From assembly GCF_003044445.1 (NCBI RefSeq), contig NZ_POWX01000018.1, forward strand, positions 1 to 50,769: 50,769 bases of DNA. Direction: 5' to 3'. Both the position numbers and the translations under genes were made by a program. Below are positions 23,445 through 32,238 of the stretch, piece by piece. The notes under the pieces were generated by a model, which was not told where the DNA came from, did no database searches, and saw only the letters and a program-made list of their open reading frames with translations. Source of the stretch: Neisseria mucosa (GTDB taxonomy: Bacteria > Pseudomonadota > Gammaproteobacteria > Burkholderiales > Neisseriaceae). Numbering within the stretch: position 1 is the first letter of the stretch; every line of letters begins with the position of its first letter.

Positions 23445-24230
23445 TTACCCCACTAAAAGCGAAGTCATACTGAGCGAACCGGCGACAAGGTTGTCGTTGA
23501 AAAACGTAATGGAATCATCCGGTTCACGTAATGCCATAATACAAAGAAAAGGCAGATAGTGATCCGGCGTCGGCACGGAAAGCATCGCCTTTTCACCCAG
23601 CCGTTCGTAATGAATCAACGTGTCGTCATCCCGTTCAACAATCGCCTGATTGACCGTTTCGCGGAACGCAAACGCCCAGTCATAACCCGCGCCAATTTGA
23701 TTGATATGCGCCCTGCTCATCACGCTCAAATTATGAATAATATTGCCGCTGCCGATAATCAACACACCCTGTTCGCGCAAAGCGGATAATTTTTTCGCCA
23801 AATTGAAATGCCATTCCGCCGATTGCAAGCGGTTGAGACTGAGCTGCACCACAGGAATATCGGCATCGGGATACAGAAATTTCAACACCGCCCAAGCGCC
23901 GTGATCAAAACCGCGCGTTGGGTTCAGCCCGACATTTTCCGGCTGCAGCAACGACCGCACTTGCTCCGCCAATTCGGGCGAACCGGGCGCCGGATACTGC
24001 ACTTGGCTGAGTTCTTCAGGAAATCCGTAAAAATCGTAAATCATTTCAGGATGTTCACCCGATGTAACCTGCAAACGGCTGCTGTACCAATGCGCCGAAA
24101 TCATCAAAATCGCTTTGGGTTTGGCAAACTTTTGCGTAATCAGGCTGAGATTTTGGTTGAACGGATTTTCCTTATCCAACACATTCATCGGACTACCATG
24201 CCCAACAAACAATACAGGCATTTTTTTCAT
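23445..24230 (-). CDS. DODA-type extradiol ring-cleavage dioxygenase
   Basis: About 261 residues of the LigB/DODA class III dioxygenase superfamily (YgiD-like, 4,5-DOPA dioxygenase). PVLFVGHGSPMN contains the first metal His, ISAHWYS the second, and GFDHGAWAVL and GSGNIIHNL further conserved histidines. The start at the second ATG (24230) gives 5-nt spacing to AAGGAGG; the ATG at 24233 is too close. The true substrate is not known for most bacterial members. Single-gene unit. Confidence 0.85.
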   Translation of the reverse strand: MKKMPVLFVGHGSPMNVLDKENPFNQNLSLITQKFAKPKAILMISAHWYSSRLQVTSGEHPEMIYDFYGFPEELSQVQYPAPGSPELAEQVRSLLQPENVGLNPTRGFDHGAWAVLKFLYPDADIPVVQLSLNRLQSAEWHFNLAKKLSALREQGVLIIGSGNIIHNLSVMSRAHINQIGAGYDWAFAFRETVNQAIVERDDDTLIHYERLGEKAMLSVPTPDHYLPFLCIMALREPDDSITFFNDNLVAGSLSMTSLLVG

Positions 24231-24485
24231 CATTGCCTCCTTAAAATATTTGATGAGGTGGATTGTACGGATAAATGATTAAGCAATAAATCTCAATTTA
24301 TGAACAATATAATTTCCCAATAGGAAATGATGAAGTATTCTTTGGCTTTGCTGCAAAGTTAAAAAGAGGTCCGAAGATTCGGATTTCAATAGCAATACCT
24401 AAATCAATCTAACAAATCTGCCTAAAAGCACTTAATTCTATGACTGATAACTCAACGCCAGAATATTATTTTTTAATAGCAAATT
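24231..24485. other. Intergenic region between the dioxygenase gene and the IS5 remnant
   Basis: AT-rich, with no gene or palindrome seen. Confidence 0.4.
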
Positions 24486-25020
24486 GAGACCTTTGCAAAA
24501 AAGCCCTTCCCCCGACAGCCGAAACCCAAACACAGGTTTTCGTCTATTTCCGCCCCTAATTGCTCCTGATTTTACCCAAATATCCCCTTAATCCTCCCCG
24601 AATACCCGATAATCAGGCATCCGGGCCGCCTTTTAGGCGGCAACAGACACACTTAGCCTGTTAGCCGCTTTCAACAGGTTCAAACACATCGCATTCAGAT
24701 GGCTTTGCGCACTCACTTTGAGCAAACCAAAATAGGCTGCCCGGGCGTAGCGGAATTTACGGTGCAGCGTAGCAAAGCTTTGTTCGACCGCATAACGGGT
24801 CTTCGACAAATAGCGGTTACGTTTGGTTTGCGCTTCCGTCAGCGGACGGTTGCGGTGGGCTTTGCGCATAATGCCGTCCAGCAACTGATGCTCTTTTAGA
24901 TGTTGCCGGTTTTCCTTACTGTCATAGCCTTTATCGGCATAGACGGTCGTACCTTCGGCAATGCCTTCCAACAAAGGCAACAGGTGGTTGCACTCATGTG
25001 TATTGGCCCCAAGCCGCCTA
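24486..25020 (-). mobile_element. IS5-family remnant (right part only)
   Basis: One end is visible: GAGACCTTTGCAAAA at 24486-24500, the usual tip of neisserial IS5/IS1106-like elements. The other end is missing. The transposase is cut where it meets the 3' end of cueR at about 25020, so the junction is also the edge of the copper island. Confidence 0.7.
24633..25019 (-). pseudogene. IS5-family transposase, C-terminal fragment
   Basis: About 125 codons of the DDE transposase: LGANTHECNHLLPLLEGI, then VYADKGYDSKENRQ with a catalytic Asp, and RYAVEQSFATLHRKFRYARA carrying the final catalytic Glu (Y-(2)R-(3)E-(6)K region). Everything N-terminal is missing. In the same frame the ORF continues as nonsense through the end of cueR. 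Not functional. Confidence 0.85.
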
Positions 25021-25410
25021 ACGCTCCTCCAGCCCGGCCAAAATCGCACAATCCGGGCAGTCGTCTCCCGCGCAGGCATCGTGCCAGCGTTGCAGCTCGG
25101 CCACCATGCCCTGCAAGCGTTCGATTTTGGCTTCCAGCTCGGCGATGTGCCGCGCGGTGAGCGTTTTCACTTCGCGGCTGGTGCGCTGCGGGCTGTGTTG
25201 CAGGCTCAAAAGCTGCCCAATCTGCGGCAGCGAAAAGCCCACTTCCCGCGCATGGCGGATAAAGCGCAGCCGGGCAAGGTCGGCCTGTCCGTAGCGGCGG
25301 TAGCCCGCTTCGCTGCGCGCGGCCGGGGCGATTAGGCCGTGCTTTTCGTAGTCGCGGATTTGTTTGGCGGAAAGGCCGCTCTCGGCCGCGGCCTGACTGA
25401 TGTTCATCAT
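25018..25410 (-). CDS. cueR: Cu(I)-responsive MerR-family regulator
   Basis: 130 residues (or 129 from the second ATG). The N-terminal MerR helix-turn-helix reads NISQAAAESGLSAKQIRDYEKHGL, with YRRYGQADLARLRFI, then a long dimerisation helix (LEAKIERLQGMVAELQRW). The metal loop CAGDDCPDC near the C-terminus matches the two-Cys Cu+ site of CueR. It is divergent from copZ-copA across a promoter with the 19-bp spacer that MerR proteins untwist. Its stop codon lies at the junction with the IS5 remnant. Confidence 0.88.
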   Translation of the reverse strand: MMNISQAAAESGLSAKQIRDYEKHGLIAPAARSEAGYRRYGQADLARLRFIRHAREVGFSLPQIGQLLSLQHSPQRTSREVKTLTARHIAELEAKIERLQGMVAELQRWHDACAGDDCPDCAILAGLEER

Positions 25411-25415
25411 GATGC

Positions 25416-25446
25416 TTGACCTTTACTTCGGGTGAAGCTTTATAGT
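25416..25446 (+). promoter_or_regulatory. CueR-type promoter of copZ
   Basis: TTGACC (25416-25421) and TATAGT (25441-25446) are separated by 19 bp, longer than the normal 17 and diagnostic of MerR-activated promoters. The spacer carries the dyad ACTTCGGGTGAAG. The cueR start is only 5 bp from the -35, so the protein probably controls its own expression. Confidence 0.8.
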
Positions 25447-25487
25447 GGCGGCACTTAGCGGGAAAGCAAGAGCCGACCCATCATTTC

Positions 25488-25499
25488 AGGCTACCTGAA
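25488..25499 (+). repeat. Uptake sequence of a foreign dialect (AGGCTACCTGAA)
   Basis: AGGCTACCTGAA lies in the copZ leader, within TTTCAGGCTACCTGAAA. This is the form associated with Eikenella-type genomes, not the AGGTCGTCTGAA form used elsewhere in the window. Confidence 0.8.
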
Positions 25500-25557
25500 A
25501 GCTTTGGCTGCAACGGGCTTTAAAACCTCAGCCTCATTCCAACAGAAAGGAAACCCT

Positions 25558-25764
25558 ATGCAAACCATCACATTAAACATCGAAAGCATGACCTGCGGCG
25601 GCTGCGTGAAAAGCGTTACCAGCATCCTCGAAGGCGTAAACGGCGTGGACAAGGCCGAAGTGAGCCTGGAAAACAAGAACGCCGTCGTGGAATTCGACCC
25701 CGCCCAAACCAACCCCGCCGCGCTGATAGAAGCGGTGGAAGACGGCGGCTTTGATGCGGCTTTG
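25558..25764 (+). CDS. copZ: Copper chaperone, HMA domain
   Basis: A single heavy-metal-associated domain of about 69 residues, from the ATG at 25558 (GAAAGGAAA ribosome site). An upstream in-frame extension is unlikely. MTCGGC provides the Cu+-binding C-x2-C. It carries copper to the ATPase encoded 100 bp downstream and belongs to the CueR regulon by position. The stop TAA follows DAAL at 25765-25767. Confidence 0.9.
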
Positions 25765-25801
25765 TAAATCGAATCGCAACAAATCGACTGCAACACCCCA
25801 A

Positions 25802-25842
25802 AGGCTACCTGAAAACCCTGCTCCGCTTTTTTCAGGTAGTCC
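25802..25842 (+). terminator. Inverted pair of Eikenella-type uptake sequences between copZ and copA
   Basis: AGGCTACCTGAAAA and TTTTTTCAGGTAGTCC form an imperfect hairpin around CCCTGCTCCGC. It has the same terminator-like design as host DUS pairs but in the other dialect. It may attenuate rather than end transcription into copA. Confidence 0.7.
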
Positions 25843-25866
25843 AACCACATTCAGAAGGAAGAAACC

Positions 25867-28032
25867 ATGCAACAAAAAGTCCGTTTCCAAATCGAAGGCA
25901 TGACCTGTCAGGCCTGCGCTTCGCGCATTGAAAAAGTGTTGAACAAAAAAAATTTTGTCGAATCGGCGGGGGTGAACTTCGCCAGCGAGGAGGCGCAGGT
26001 GGTGTTTGACGACAGCCAAACCTCCGCCGCCGACATCGCCAAAATCATCGAGAAAACCGGTTACGGTGCAAAAGAAAAAACGGAAGACGCGCTGCCGCAA
26101 CCCGAAGAAACCGCGCATATCGGCTGGCGGCTGTGGCTGCTGTTCGCCATCAACGTCCCGTTCCTTATCGGTATGGCGGGGATGATGATCGGCAGACACG
26201 ATTGGATGATTCCGCCGTTGTGGCAATTCGCGCTGGCAAGCGTGGTGCAACTTTGGCTGGCAGTGCCGTTTTACAAAAGCGCGTGGGCGAGTATTAAAGG
26301 CGGGCTGGCGAATATGGACGTGCTCGTTACCATCGGCACGGTCTCGATTTATCTGTATTCCGTTTATATGTTGTTTTTCAGCCCGCACGCGGCACATGGT
26401 ATGGCGCATGTGTATTTTGAAGCGGGCGTGATGGTGATTGGTTTTGTGTCGCTGGGCAAATTTTTGGAACATCGCACCAAAAAATCCAGCCTGAACAGCT
26501 TGGGCTTGCTGCTGAAACTTACGCCGCCCCAAGTGAACGTGCAACGCGAAGGCGAATGGAAACAACTGCCCATCGACCAAGTGCAAATTGGCGACCTTAT
26601 CCGCGCCAATCACGGCGAACGCATTGCCGCCGACGGCATTATCGAAAGCGGCAGCGGCTGGGCGGACGAGAGCCACCTCACCGGCGAATCCAATCCCGAA
26701 GAAAAAAAAGCGAGCGGCAAAGTGTTGGCGGGCGCGCTGATGACCGAAGGCAGCGTGGTTTACCGCGCCACGCAGCTCGGCAGCCAAACCCTGCTCGGCG
26801 ACATGATGAACGCGCTGTCCGAAGCGCAAGGCAGCAAGGCGCCGATTGCGCGCGTGGCGGACAAGGCGGCGGCGGTATTCGTGCCTGCCGTCGTGGGCAT
26901 TGCGTTGTTGACTTTTATCGCCACTTGGCTGGTGAAAGGCGATTGGACGGTTGCGCTGATGCACGCCGTTGCCGTTTTGGTGATTGCCTGCCCGTGTGCG
27001 CTTGGTCTGGCGACGCCCGCCGCGATTATGGTCGGCATGGGCAAGGCGGTGAAACACGGCATTTGGTTTAAAGACGCGGCGGCGATGGAAGAAGCCGCCC
27101 ACGTCGATGCCGTCGTGTTGGACAAAACCGGCACGCTGACCGAAGGCAGGCCGCAGGTTGCCGCCGTCTATTGCGTGCCCGAAAGCGGCTTTGACGAAGA
27201 CGCTTTGTACCGCATCGCCGCCGCCGTCGAACAAAACGCCGCCCACCCGCTCGCCCGCGCCATCGTCTCCGCCGCTCAAGCCCGCGGTTTGGAGATTCCC
27301 GCTGCACAAAACGCGCAAACCGTCGTCGGCGCAGGCATTACCGCCGAAGTCGAAGGCGTTGGATTGGTGAAAGCGGGTAAACTTGATTTTGCCGAATTAA
27401 GGCTACCTGAAAACCTTTCAGACGACGTCTGGCGCATCGCAAGCATCGTCGCCGTTTCCGCCAACGGCAAACCCATCGGCGCATTCGCGCTTGCCGACGC
27501 ATTGAAAACCGACACCGCCGAAGCCATAGGCCGTCTGAAAAAACACGGCATCGACGTTTACATCATGAGCGGCGACAACCAAGGCACGGTCGAATACGTC
27601 GCCAAACAACTGGGCATCGCACACGCCTTCGGCAACATGAGTCCGCGCGACAAAGCCGCCGAAGTGCAGAAACTCAAAACCGCCGGCAAAACCGTGGCGA
27701 TGGTCGGCGACGGCATCAACGACGCACCCGCCCTCGCCGCCGCCAACGTCAGCTTCGCCATGAAAGGCGGCGCGGACGTTGCCGAACACACCGCGTCCGC
27801 CACGCTGATGCAGCATTCGGTCAACCAGCTCGCCGATGCCCTGCTGGTGTCGCAGGCGACGTTGAAAAACATCAAGCAAAACCTGTTTTTCGCCTTCTTC
27901 TACAATATATTAGGCATCCCGCTCGCCGCACTCGGCTTCTTAAATCCCGTCATCGCAGGCGCGGCAATGGCGGCAAGCTCGGTGTCGGTGTTGGGCAATG
28001 CGTTGAGGCTGAAACGGGTGAAGATTGAGTAA
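25867..28032 (+). CDS. copA: Cu(I)-exporting P-type ATPase
   Basis: 721 residues, P1B-1 ATPase pumping Cu+ out of the cytoplasm. One N-terminal HMA domain (GMTCQACASR, Cys 14/17), membrane helices, the actuator TGES loop in SHLTGESNPEEK, the CPC metal site (Cys 375/377), phosphorylated Asp 419 in DKTGTLTEG, His 460 in AHPLA, and MVGDGINDAPAL near the C-terminus. AGAAGGAAG precedes the ATG. The gene contains AGGCTACCTGAA at 27400 and AGGCCGTCTGAA at 27528, a mixed uptake dialect unlike the host's. Confidence 0.94.
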   Translation: MQQKVRFQIEGMTCQACASRIEKVLNKKNFVESAGVNFASEEAQVVFDDSQTSAADIAKIIEKTGYGAKEKTEDALPQPEETAHIGWRLWLLFAINVPFLIGMAGMMIGRHDWMIPPLWQFALASVVQLWLAVPFYKSAWASIKGGLANMDVLVTIGTVSIYLYSVYMLFFSPHAAHGMAHVYFEAGVMVIGFVSLGKFLEHRTKKSSLNSLGLLLKLTPPQVNVQREGEWKQLPIDQVQIGDLIRANHGERIAADGIIESGSGWADESHLTGESNPEEKKASGKVLAGALMTEGSVVYRATQLGSQTLLGDMMNALSEAQGSKAPIARVADKAAAVFVPAVVGIALLTFIATWLVKGDWTVALMHAVAVLVIACPCALGLATPAAIMVGMGKAVKHGIWFKDAAAMEEAAHVDAVVLDKTGTLTEGRPQVAAVYCVPESGFDEDALYRIAAAVEQNAAHPLARAIVSAAQARGLEIPAAQNAQTVVGAGITAEVEGVGLVKAGKLDFAELRLPENLSDDVWRIASIVAVSANGKPIGAFALADALKTDTAEAIGRLKKHGIDVYIMSGDNQGTVEYVAKQLGIAHAFGNMSPRDKAAEVQKLKTAGKTVAMVGDGINDAPALAAANVSFAMKGGADVAEHTASATLMQHSVNQLADALLVSQATLKNIKQNLFFAFFYNILGIPLAALGFLNPVIAGAAMAASSVSVLGNALRLKRVKIE

Positions 28033-28055
28033 TATAGCCGCGTAATATGCCATAA

Positions 28056-28162
28056 TATAGTGGATTAACTTTAAACCGGTACAGCGTTGCCTCGCCTTGC
28101 CGTACTATCTGTACCGTCTGCGGCTTCGTCGCCTTGTCCTGATTTAAATTTAATCCACTATA
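28056..28162. repeat. Correia element, short 107-bp form
   Basis: TATAGTGGATTAACTTT to AAATTTAATCCACTATA, containing GCGTTGCCTCGCC and GTCTGCGGCTTCGTCGCCTTGTCC. It lacks the ~50-bp middle block of the long form. It sits between copA and ttcA. Confidence 0.93.
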
Positions 28163-28168
28163 TAAAAC

Positions 28169-28210
28169 AAAGGTCGTCTGAAATCCCCTCCCCTCTTTCA
28201 GACGACCTTT
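28169..28210. terminator. DUS inverted repeat after copA / Correia element
   Basis: AAAGGTCGTCTGAAA pairs with TTTCAGACGACCTTT. The host dialect resumes here, marking the edge of the copper island. Confidence 0.75.
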
Positions 28211-28292
28211 CTTTTCTAATATGCGGTTTCCAAACGCTTTTTGCGGTACAATACCGCCCTTAAATTTTCCTTATTTCAAAGCACAAACCGCC

Positions 28293-29252
28293 ATGTCAAA
28301 AAAAACCAAACAAGAATTAGAGAACAACAAACTCAACAAACGCCTGCGCCACGCCGTCGGCGACGCGATTAACGATTTCAACATGATAGAGCCGGGCGAC
28401 AAAATCATGGTCTGTCTCTCCGGCGGCAAAGACAGCTACGCCCTATTAGACATCCTGCGCCAGCTCCAAGCCAGCGCGCCGATTGATTTTGAACTGGTTG
28501 CCGTCAATCTCGACCAAAAGCAGCCGGGCTTTCCCGAAGAAGTGTTGCCCACCTATCTTGAAAGCATAGGCGTACCGTACAAAATCGTCGAAGAAGACAC
28601 CTACTCCACCGTCAAACGCGTCTTGGACGAAGGCAAAACGACTTGTTCGCTGTGCAGTCGCCTGCGCCGCGGCATCCTCTACCGCACCGCAAAAGAATTG
28701 GGCTGCACCAAAATCGCCTTGGGACACCACCGCGACGACATACTCGCTACCATGTTTTTAAATATGTTTTACGGCGGCAAACTCAAAGCCATGCCGCCCA
28801 AGTTGGTGAGCGACAACGGCGAACACATCGTCATCCGCCCGCTGGCGTATGTGAAAGAAAAAGATTTGATCAAATACGCCGAGCTGAAACAATTCCCGAT
28901 TATCCCGTGCAACCTCTGCGGCTCGCAGCCCAACCTGCAACGCCAAGTCATCGGCGATATGCTTCGAGATTGGGACAAACGCTTCCCCGGCCGCATTGAA
29001 TCGATGTTCTCTGCCCTGCAAAACGTCGTCCCTTCCCACCTTGCCGACCCCGAGCTTTTCGACTTCGTCGGTTTGGAACGCGGTCAAACCTTGAAACACG
29101 GCGGCGACTTGGCGTTTGACAGCGAAAAAATGCCCGAACGCTACTCCGACGGCAGCGAAGAAGACGAAAGTGAAATCAAAATCACCCCGTCCAAACCTGA
29201 ACGCAAAGTCATCAATATTCTGGCGAACAAGCCAAAAACTTGCGGCGCATAA
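28293..29252 (+). CDS. ttcA: tRNA 2-thiocytidine(32) synthetase
   Basis: 319 residues from the ATG at 28293 (MSKKTKQELENN). TtcA thiolates C32 in some tRNAs using a 4Fe-4S cluster. The PP-loop is LSGGKDSYALLDIL. The cysteines of CSLCSRLRRG and the later PCNLCGSQ provide the cluster or catalytic ligands, as in the E. coli enzyme. The C-terminus has a ~40-residue charged extension. Normal length. Confidence 0.92.
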   Translation: MSKKTKQELENNKLNKRLRHAVGDAINDFNMIEPGDKIMVCLSGGKDSYALLDILRQLQASAPIDFELVAVNLDQKQPGFPEEVLPTYLESIGVPYKIVEEDTYSTVKRVLDEGKTTCSLCSRLRRGILYRTAKELGCTKIALGHHRDDILATMFLNMFYGGKLKAMPPKLVSDNGEHIVIRPLAYVKEKDLIKYAELKQFPIIPCNLCGSQPNLQRQVIGDMLRDWDKRFPGRIESMFSALQNVVPSHLADPELFDFVGLERGQTLKHGGDLAFDSEKMPERYSDGSEEDESEIKITPSKPERKVINILANKPKTCGA

Positions 29253-29255
29253 AAC

Positions 29256-29286
29256 AAAAATCCGGATGCCTTGTCCGGATTTTTTA
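29256..29286 (+). terminator. Rho-independent terminator after ttcA
   Basis: AAAAATCCGGA pairs with TCCGGATTTTT around TGCCTTG. Confidence 0.9.
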
Positions 29287-29460
29287 TTTCTTTGCACAAA
29301 CCTGCCTTGAATCATCAGGACGTGCAACCATAATACGGTGAGTCGTCTGAAAACTGAGATTTTACGGGAAAGACGATACAAACCGTTCCATTTTAATCCG
29401 CCGCAAAACATGCAAGCGGAGTTCACACACGCTTTTCCCTTCCATCAAACAAGGACTGTT

Positions 29461-29949
29461 ATGACTGCCATTTTTATCCTGCTCGGTTTAATCGCCATCT
29501 GTATCGGACTGCTCGGCACGGTTTATCCCGCCATTCCCGGATTGGGATTGATGTTCGGCGGCGCATGGTTGCTTGCATATGCCGGCGATTATCAGATTTA
29601 CGGTACAAACACCCTAATTTTTCTCGCCGTTGTCGCCGCTATCGGCACGGCGATGGATTATGTCGCAGGCGCATTAGGGGCAAAATATACGGGAGCCAGT
29701 AAAACAGCAGTTTGGGGAGCGCTAATCGGTGGTATCGTCGGCGCGTTTTTTTCCATCCCCGGACTGTTGTTCGGCCCGCTCATCGGCGCGGGTGTCGGAG
29801 AATTCTTGGCACGCCGCGATATGTGGCAGGCGGGCAAAGTCGGACTAGGGACGTTTATCGGCTTCATCATCGGTACGGTGGCCAAAATCGGTTGCGCCTT
29901 GACGATTGTAATGACCCTGCTCGTTATGTGGGCGGCAAGCTGGTTTTAA
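29461..29949 (+). CDS. DUF456-family membrane protein
   Basis: 162 residues from the ATG at 29461 (ACAAGGA ribosome site); an open 41-codon upstream extension is not credible. Four or five hydrophobic segments with many glycines, including the internally repeated FGGAWLLAYAG / GALIGGIVGAFFSIPGLLFGPLIGAGVGE pattern of DUF456. The function of the family is not established. Single-gene unit. Confidence 0.85.
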   Translation: MTAIFILLGLIAICIGLLGTVYPAIPGLGLMFGGAWLLAYAGDYQIYGTNTLIFLAVVAAIGTAMDYVAGALGAKYTGASKTAVWGALIGGIVGAFFSIPGLLFGPLIGAGVGEFLARRDMWQAGKVGLGTFIGFIIGTVAKIGCALTIVMTLLVMWAASWF

Positions 29950-29962
29950 CCTGATCATCAAT

Positions 29963-29999
29963 AAAGGTCGTCTGAAAATGGTTTTTCAGACGACCTTTT
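29963..29999. terminator. DUS inverted-repeat terminator between convergent genes
   Basis: AAAGGTCGTCTGAAAA pairs with TTTTCAGACGACCTTTT. It serves the DUF456 gene and the SEC-C gene, which converge on it. Confidence 0.85.
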
Positions 30000-30021
30000 G
30001 ATTTTTTATCTGATCGGAAAG

Positions 30022-30684
30022 TTATCCCTTGCCGCAACAGGCTTTGTATTTTTTACCGCTCCCGCAGGGACAAGAATCGTTTCGCCCGATTTTTTCGCCT
30101 TCGCGACGTACGGTTTGCGGTTTGTTGATGATGGCCTGCCAATACCAGTAAATATCCAGCAGGACATGCGGCAGGTCGGATTCGAGCTGTGAGAGTTCTT
30201 TTTCAGTCAGGTGCAAAATGATTTCTCCGTTTTGCTCTTCATCATAAATGCCGCCCAAAGCCATAATCGGATAGAACAGGTCTTCGAACTCCTCCTGATC
30301 GACCGCTTCAAACCAATCGGTCGGCACCACATCCAAAGCATATAGATAGGCGTTACACCAAGTGTACACGTCGGGATTGCCCGCTGCATCTTCATAAAGC
30401 CACAAATCGGGCAACATTTTACTGCCGAGCTTGATACGCAAATCAGCCGCCAGTGCCATCACCAAACGCTCGATTTCGGTACGCTCTTTCGCGTCAAACA
30501 ATGATTCTTCACCCAAAACTTCAGGCAGCCAATCGTTCGGATTTAAGGCATCGGGACCGCTCAACAAAGCCATCATAAATGCCTGTACCTCATCGCAGCG
30601 CATGGTGTTGTGTTGTTCCGATTTGGCATCGAGCAGCTGCATCAGGCGCACGCGGGATGTCTCGTCAAATGCTTGTAATTGCAT
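30022..30684 (-). CDS. UPF0149/YecA-family protein with SEC-C motif
   Basis: 220 residues. An N-terminal helical UPF0149 domain (FMMALLSGPDALNPNDWLPEVLG...) is joined to a C-terminal zinc-binding SEC-C motif NDSCPCGSGKKYKACCGKG like that of SecA. Such proteins are implicated in ribosome or Sec-linked quality control, but the role here is unproven. Acidic overall, cytosolic, single gene. Confidence 0.85.
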   Translation of the reverse strand: MQLQAFDETSRVRLMQLLDAKSEQHNTMRCDEVQAFMMALLSGPDALNPNDWLPEVLGEESLFDAKERTEIERLVMALAADLRIKLGSKMLPDLWLYEDAAGNPDVYTWCNAYLYALDVVPTDWFEAVDQEEFEDLFYPIMALGGIYDEEQNGEIILHLTEKELSQLESDLPHVLLDIYWYWQAIINKPQTVRREGEKIGRNDSCPCGSGKKYKACCGKG

Positions 30685-30721
30685 GATTTTTCCTTATTTT
30701 GAATGATGTATCCGTTATCCG

Positions 30722-30758
30722 AAAGGTCGTCTGAAAACCTGTTTCAGACGACCTTTTC
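30722..30758. terminator. DUS inverted repeat after dacC
   Basis: AAAGGTCGTCTGAAAAC pairs with GTTTCAGACGACCTTTT. It lies between dacC (3' side) and the SEC-C gene (5' side), both on the minus strand. Confidence 0.8.
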
Positions 30759-30769
30759 ATCAACCCGGC

Positions 30770-32023
30770 CTATTTCGAACTGCTGCCGAACAAGCCTTTG
30801 AACCACAATACGATATCATCCCACATCCGTCTGAACCAGCTGCCTTCTTCAACGGAATGGAGTGCGACGACGTTTTTCTCGGTAATGACTTTGCCGTCTT
30901 TGACGATTTTAAGTTTGCCCAAGCTTTGACCTTTGCGTATCGGGGCGACAACGGGCTGGACGGTTTCTAAAATCGGTTTGATGTTTTGTCCGGCATCGTG
31001 GGGAATCGTGATGTACACGTCTTCGAGGAAGCCGACGTTCACCGATTTGCTGCTGCCTTTATAAACTTTGACCTTAGAAATGATTTCGCCGCCGTTGTAG
31101 AGCTTGGGCGTGTCGAATGCCTGCAATGCCCAGTTGAGCAGTTTGCCGCTTTCGGACGCGCGTGCTTCGGTAGAATCGGTACCGACAACGATGGAAACGA
31201 TGCGTCTGCCGTTGCGTTTGCTAGAAGCGGCAAGGTTGTAGCCCGCGCTTTCGGTGTGTCCCGTTTTCAGGCCGTCCACGCTGGAGTCGCGGTAGAGCAA
31301 AAGGTTGCGGTTTGGCTGCTCGACATTGTTGTATTTGAAGGATTTAATCGAAAATACGGGATAGTATTTCGGATAATCGTGTATCAGCGCGGCAGACAAA
31401 ATGGCTAAATCGCCGACGGTGGAAACATGACCTTCGGCAGCCAATCCGGTCGGGTTTTTAAAGTGGGTTTTGGTCATGCCCAAACGCTTGGCTTCTTCGT
31501 TCATTTGTTGGACGAACACGTCCACCGAGCCTCCTCCCATGGCTTCGGCAAGCGTGGTGGCGGCATCGTTGCCGGATTGGACAATCATGCCTTTAATCAA
31601 ATCGCTGACGCTGGCGGGAACTTTGGGATTGAGGAACATCCGCGAGCCTTCGATTTTCCAGCCTGCATCAGACACGGTCAGCATTTGGTCGGCGCGCAAT
31701 GTGCCGTTTTCCAAAGCCTTGAACGTTAGATAAGCGGTCATCATTTTGGTCAGCGAAGCGGGTTCGATCTGCGTGTCGATGTTGCTGGAGGCAAGCACTT
31801 GATGGCTGTGCAAATCGGTAACGATGTAGGCGGCAGCGGCAATGGCAGGCGGCGCATCGGGGCTGTTGATGCTGGGCATCATGGCTTCGGGCTGGGATGC
31901 GGCGGCAGGAGCCGGCTCGGAAGCGGCAACTGCGGGAGCTGCGTTATTTTTGGCCGCTTGCGGCGCGGCTTGCGCGGCGGTAATCATCATCGCCGCGATC
32001 AATACGGATAATGTTTTTTTCAT
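30770..32023 (-). CDS. dacC: D-alanyl-D-alanine carboxypeptidase (PBP5/6 type)
   Basis: 417 residues from the ATG at 32023 (MKKTLSVLIAAMM, signal peptide ending AQA). It trims the terminal D-Ala of peptidoglycan stems. Motifs: EPASLTKMM (SxxK, nucleophile Ser), SGNDAAT (SxN), and GLKTGHTESAGYN (KTG). After the PBP5 C-terminal beta domain, an amphipathic helix (MWDDIVLWFKGLFG) anchors it to the inner membrane. An Ala/Pro-rich stretch follows the signal peptide. Confidence 0.9.
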   Translation of the reverse strand: MKKTLSVLIAAMMITAAQAAPQAAKNNAAPAVAASEPAPAAASQPEAMMPSINSPDAPPAIAAAAYIVTDLHSHQVLASSNIDTQIEPASLTKMMTAYLTFKALENGTLRADQMLTVSDAGWKIEGSRMFLNPKVPASVSDLIKGMIVQSGNDAATTLAEAMGGGSVDVFVQQMNEEAKRLGMTKTHFKNPTGLAAEGHVSTVGDLAILSAALIHDYPKYYPVFSIKSFKYNNVEQPNRNLLLYRDSSVDGLKTGHTESAGYNLAASSKRNGRRIVSIVVGTDSTEARASESGKLLNWALQAFDTPKLYNGGEIISKVKVYKGSSKSVNVGFLEDVYITIPHDAGQNIKPILETVQPVVAPIRKGQSLGKLKIVKDGKVITEKNVVALHSVEEGSWFRRMWDDIVLWFKGLFGSSSK

Positions 32024-32238
32024 TGGAATGTGGTGCGGAAATAGAAATAAAAACAACCGCGTCGTGCGGTTTGGCGCAAAAGGTAGTCATTATACCGCCG
32101 CATCTTCGCTTTGCTAAGATTTTTCTTGATTTCAGACGACCTCACGGGTATGGTTTTACCTTTCCGCCGTTTTGTTGACAAAGTTTGACGCGGACGGCGG
32201 ACACTCTTTTCGAAAATAATCCTCCGGCACACAAAACC

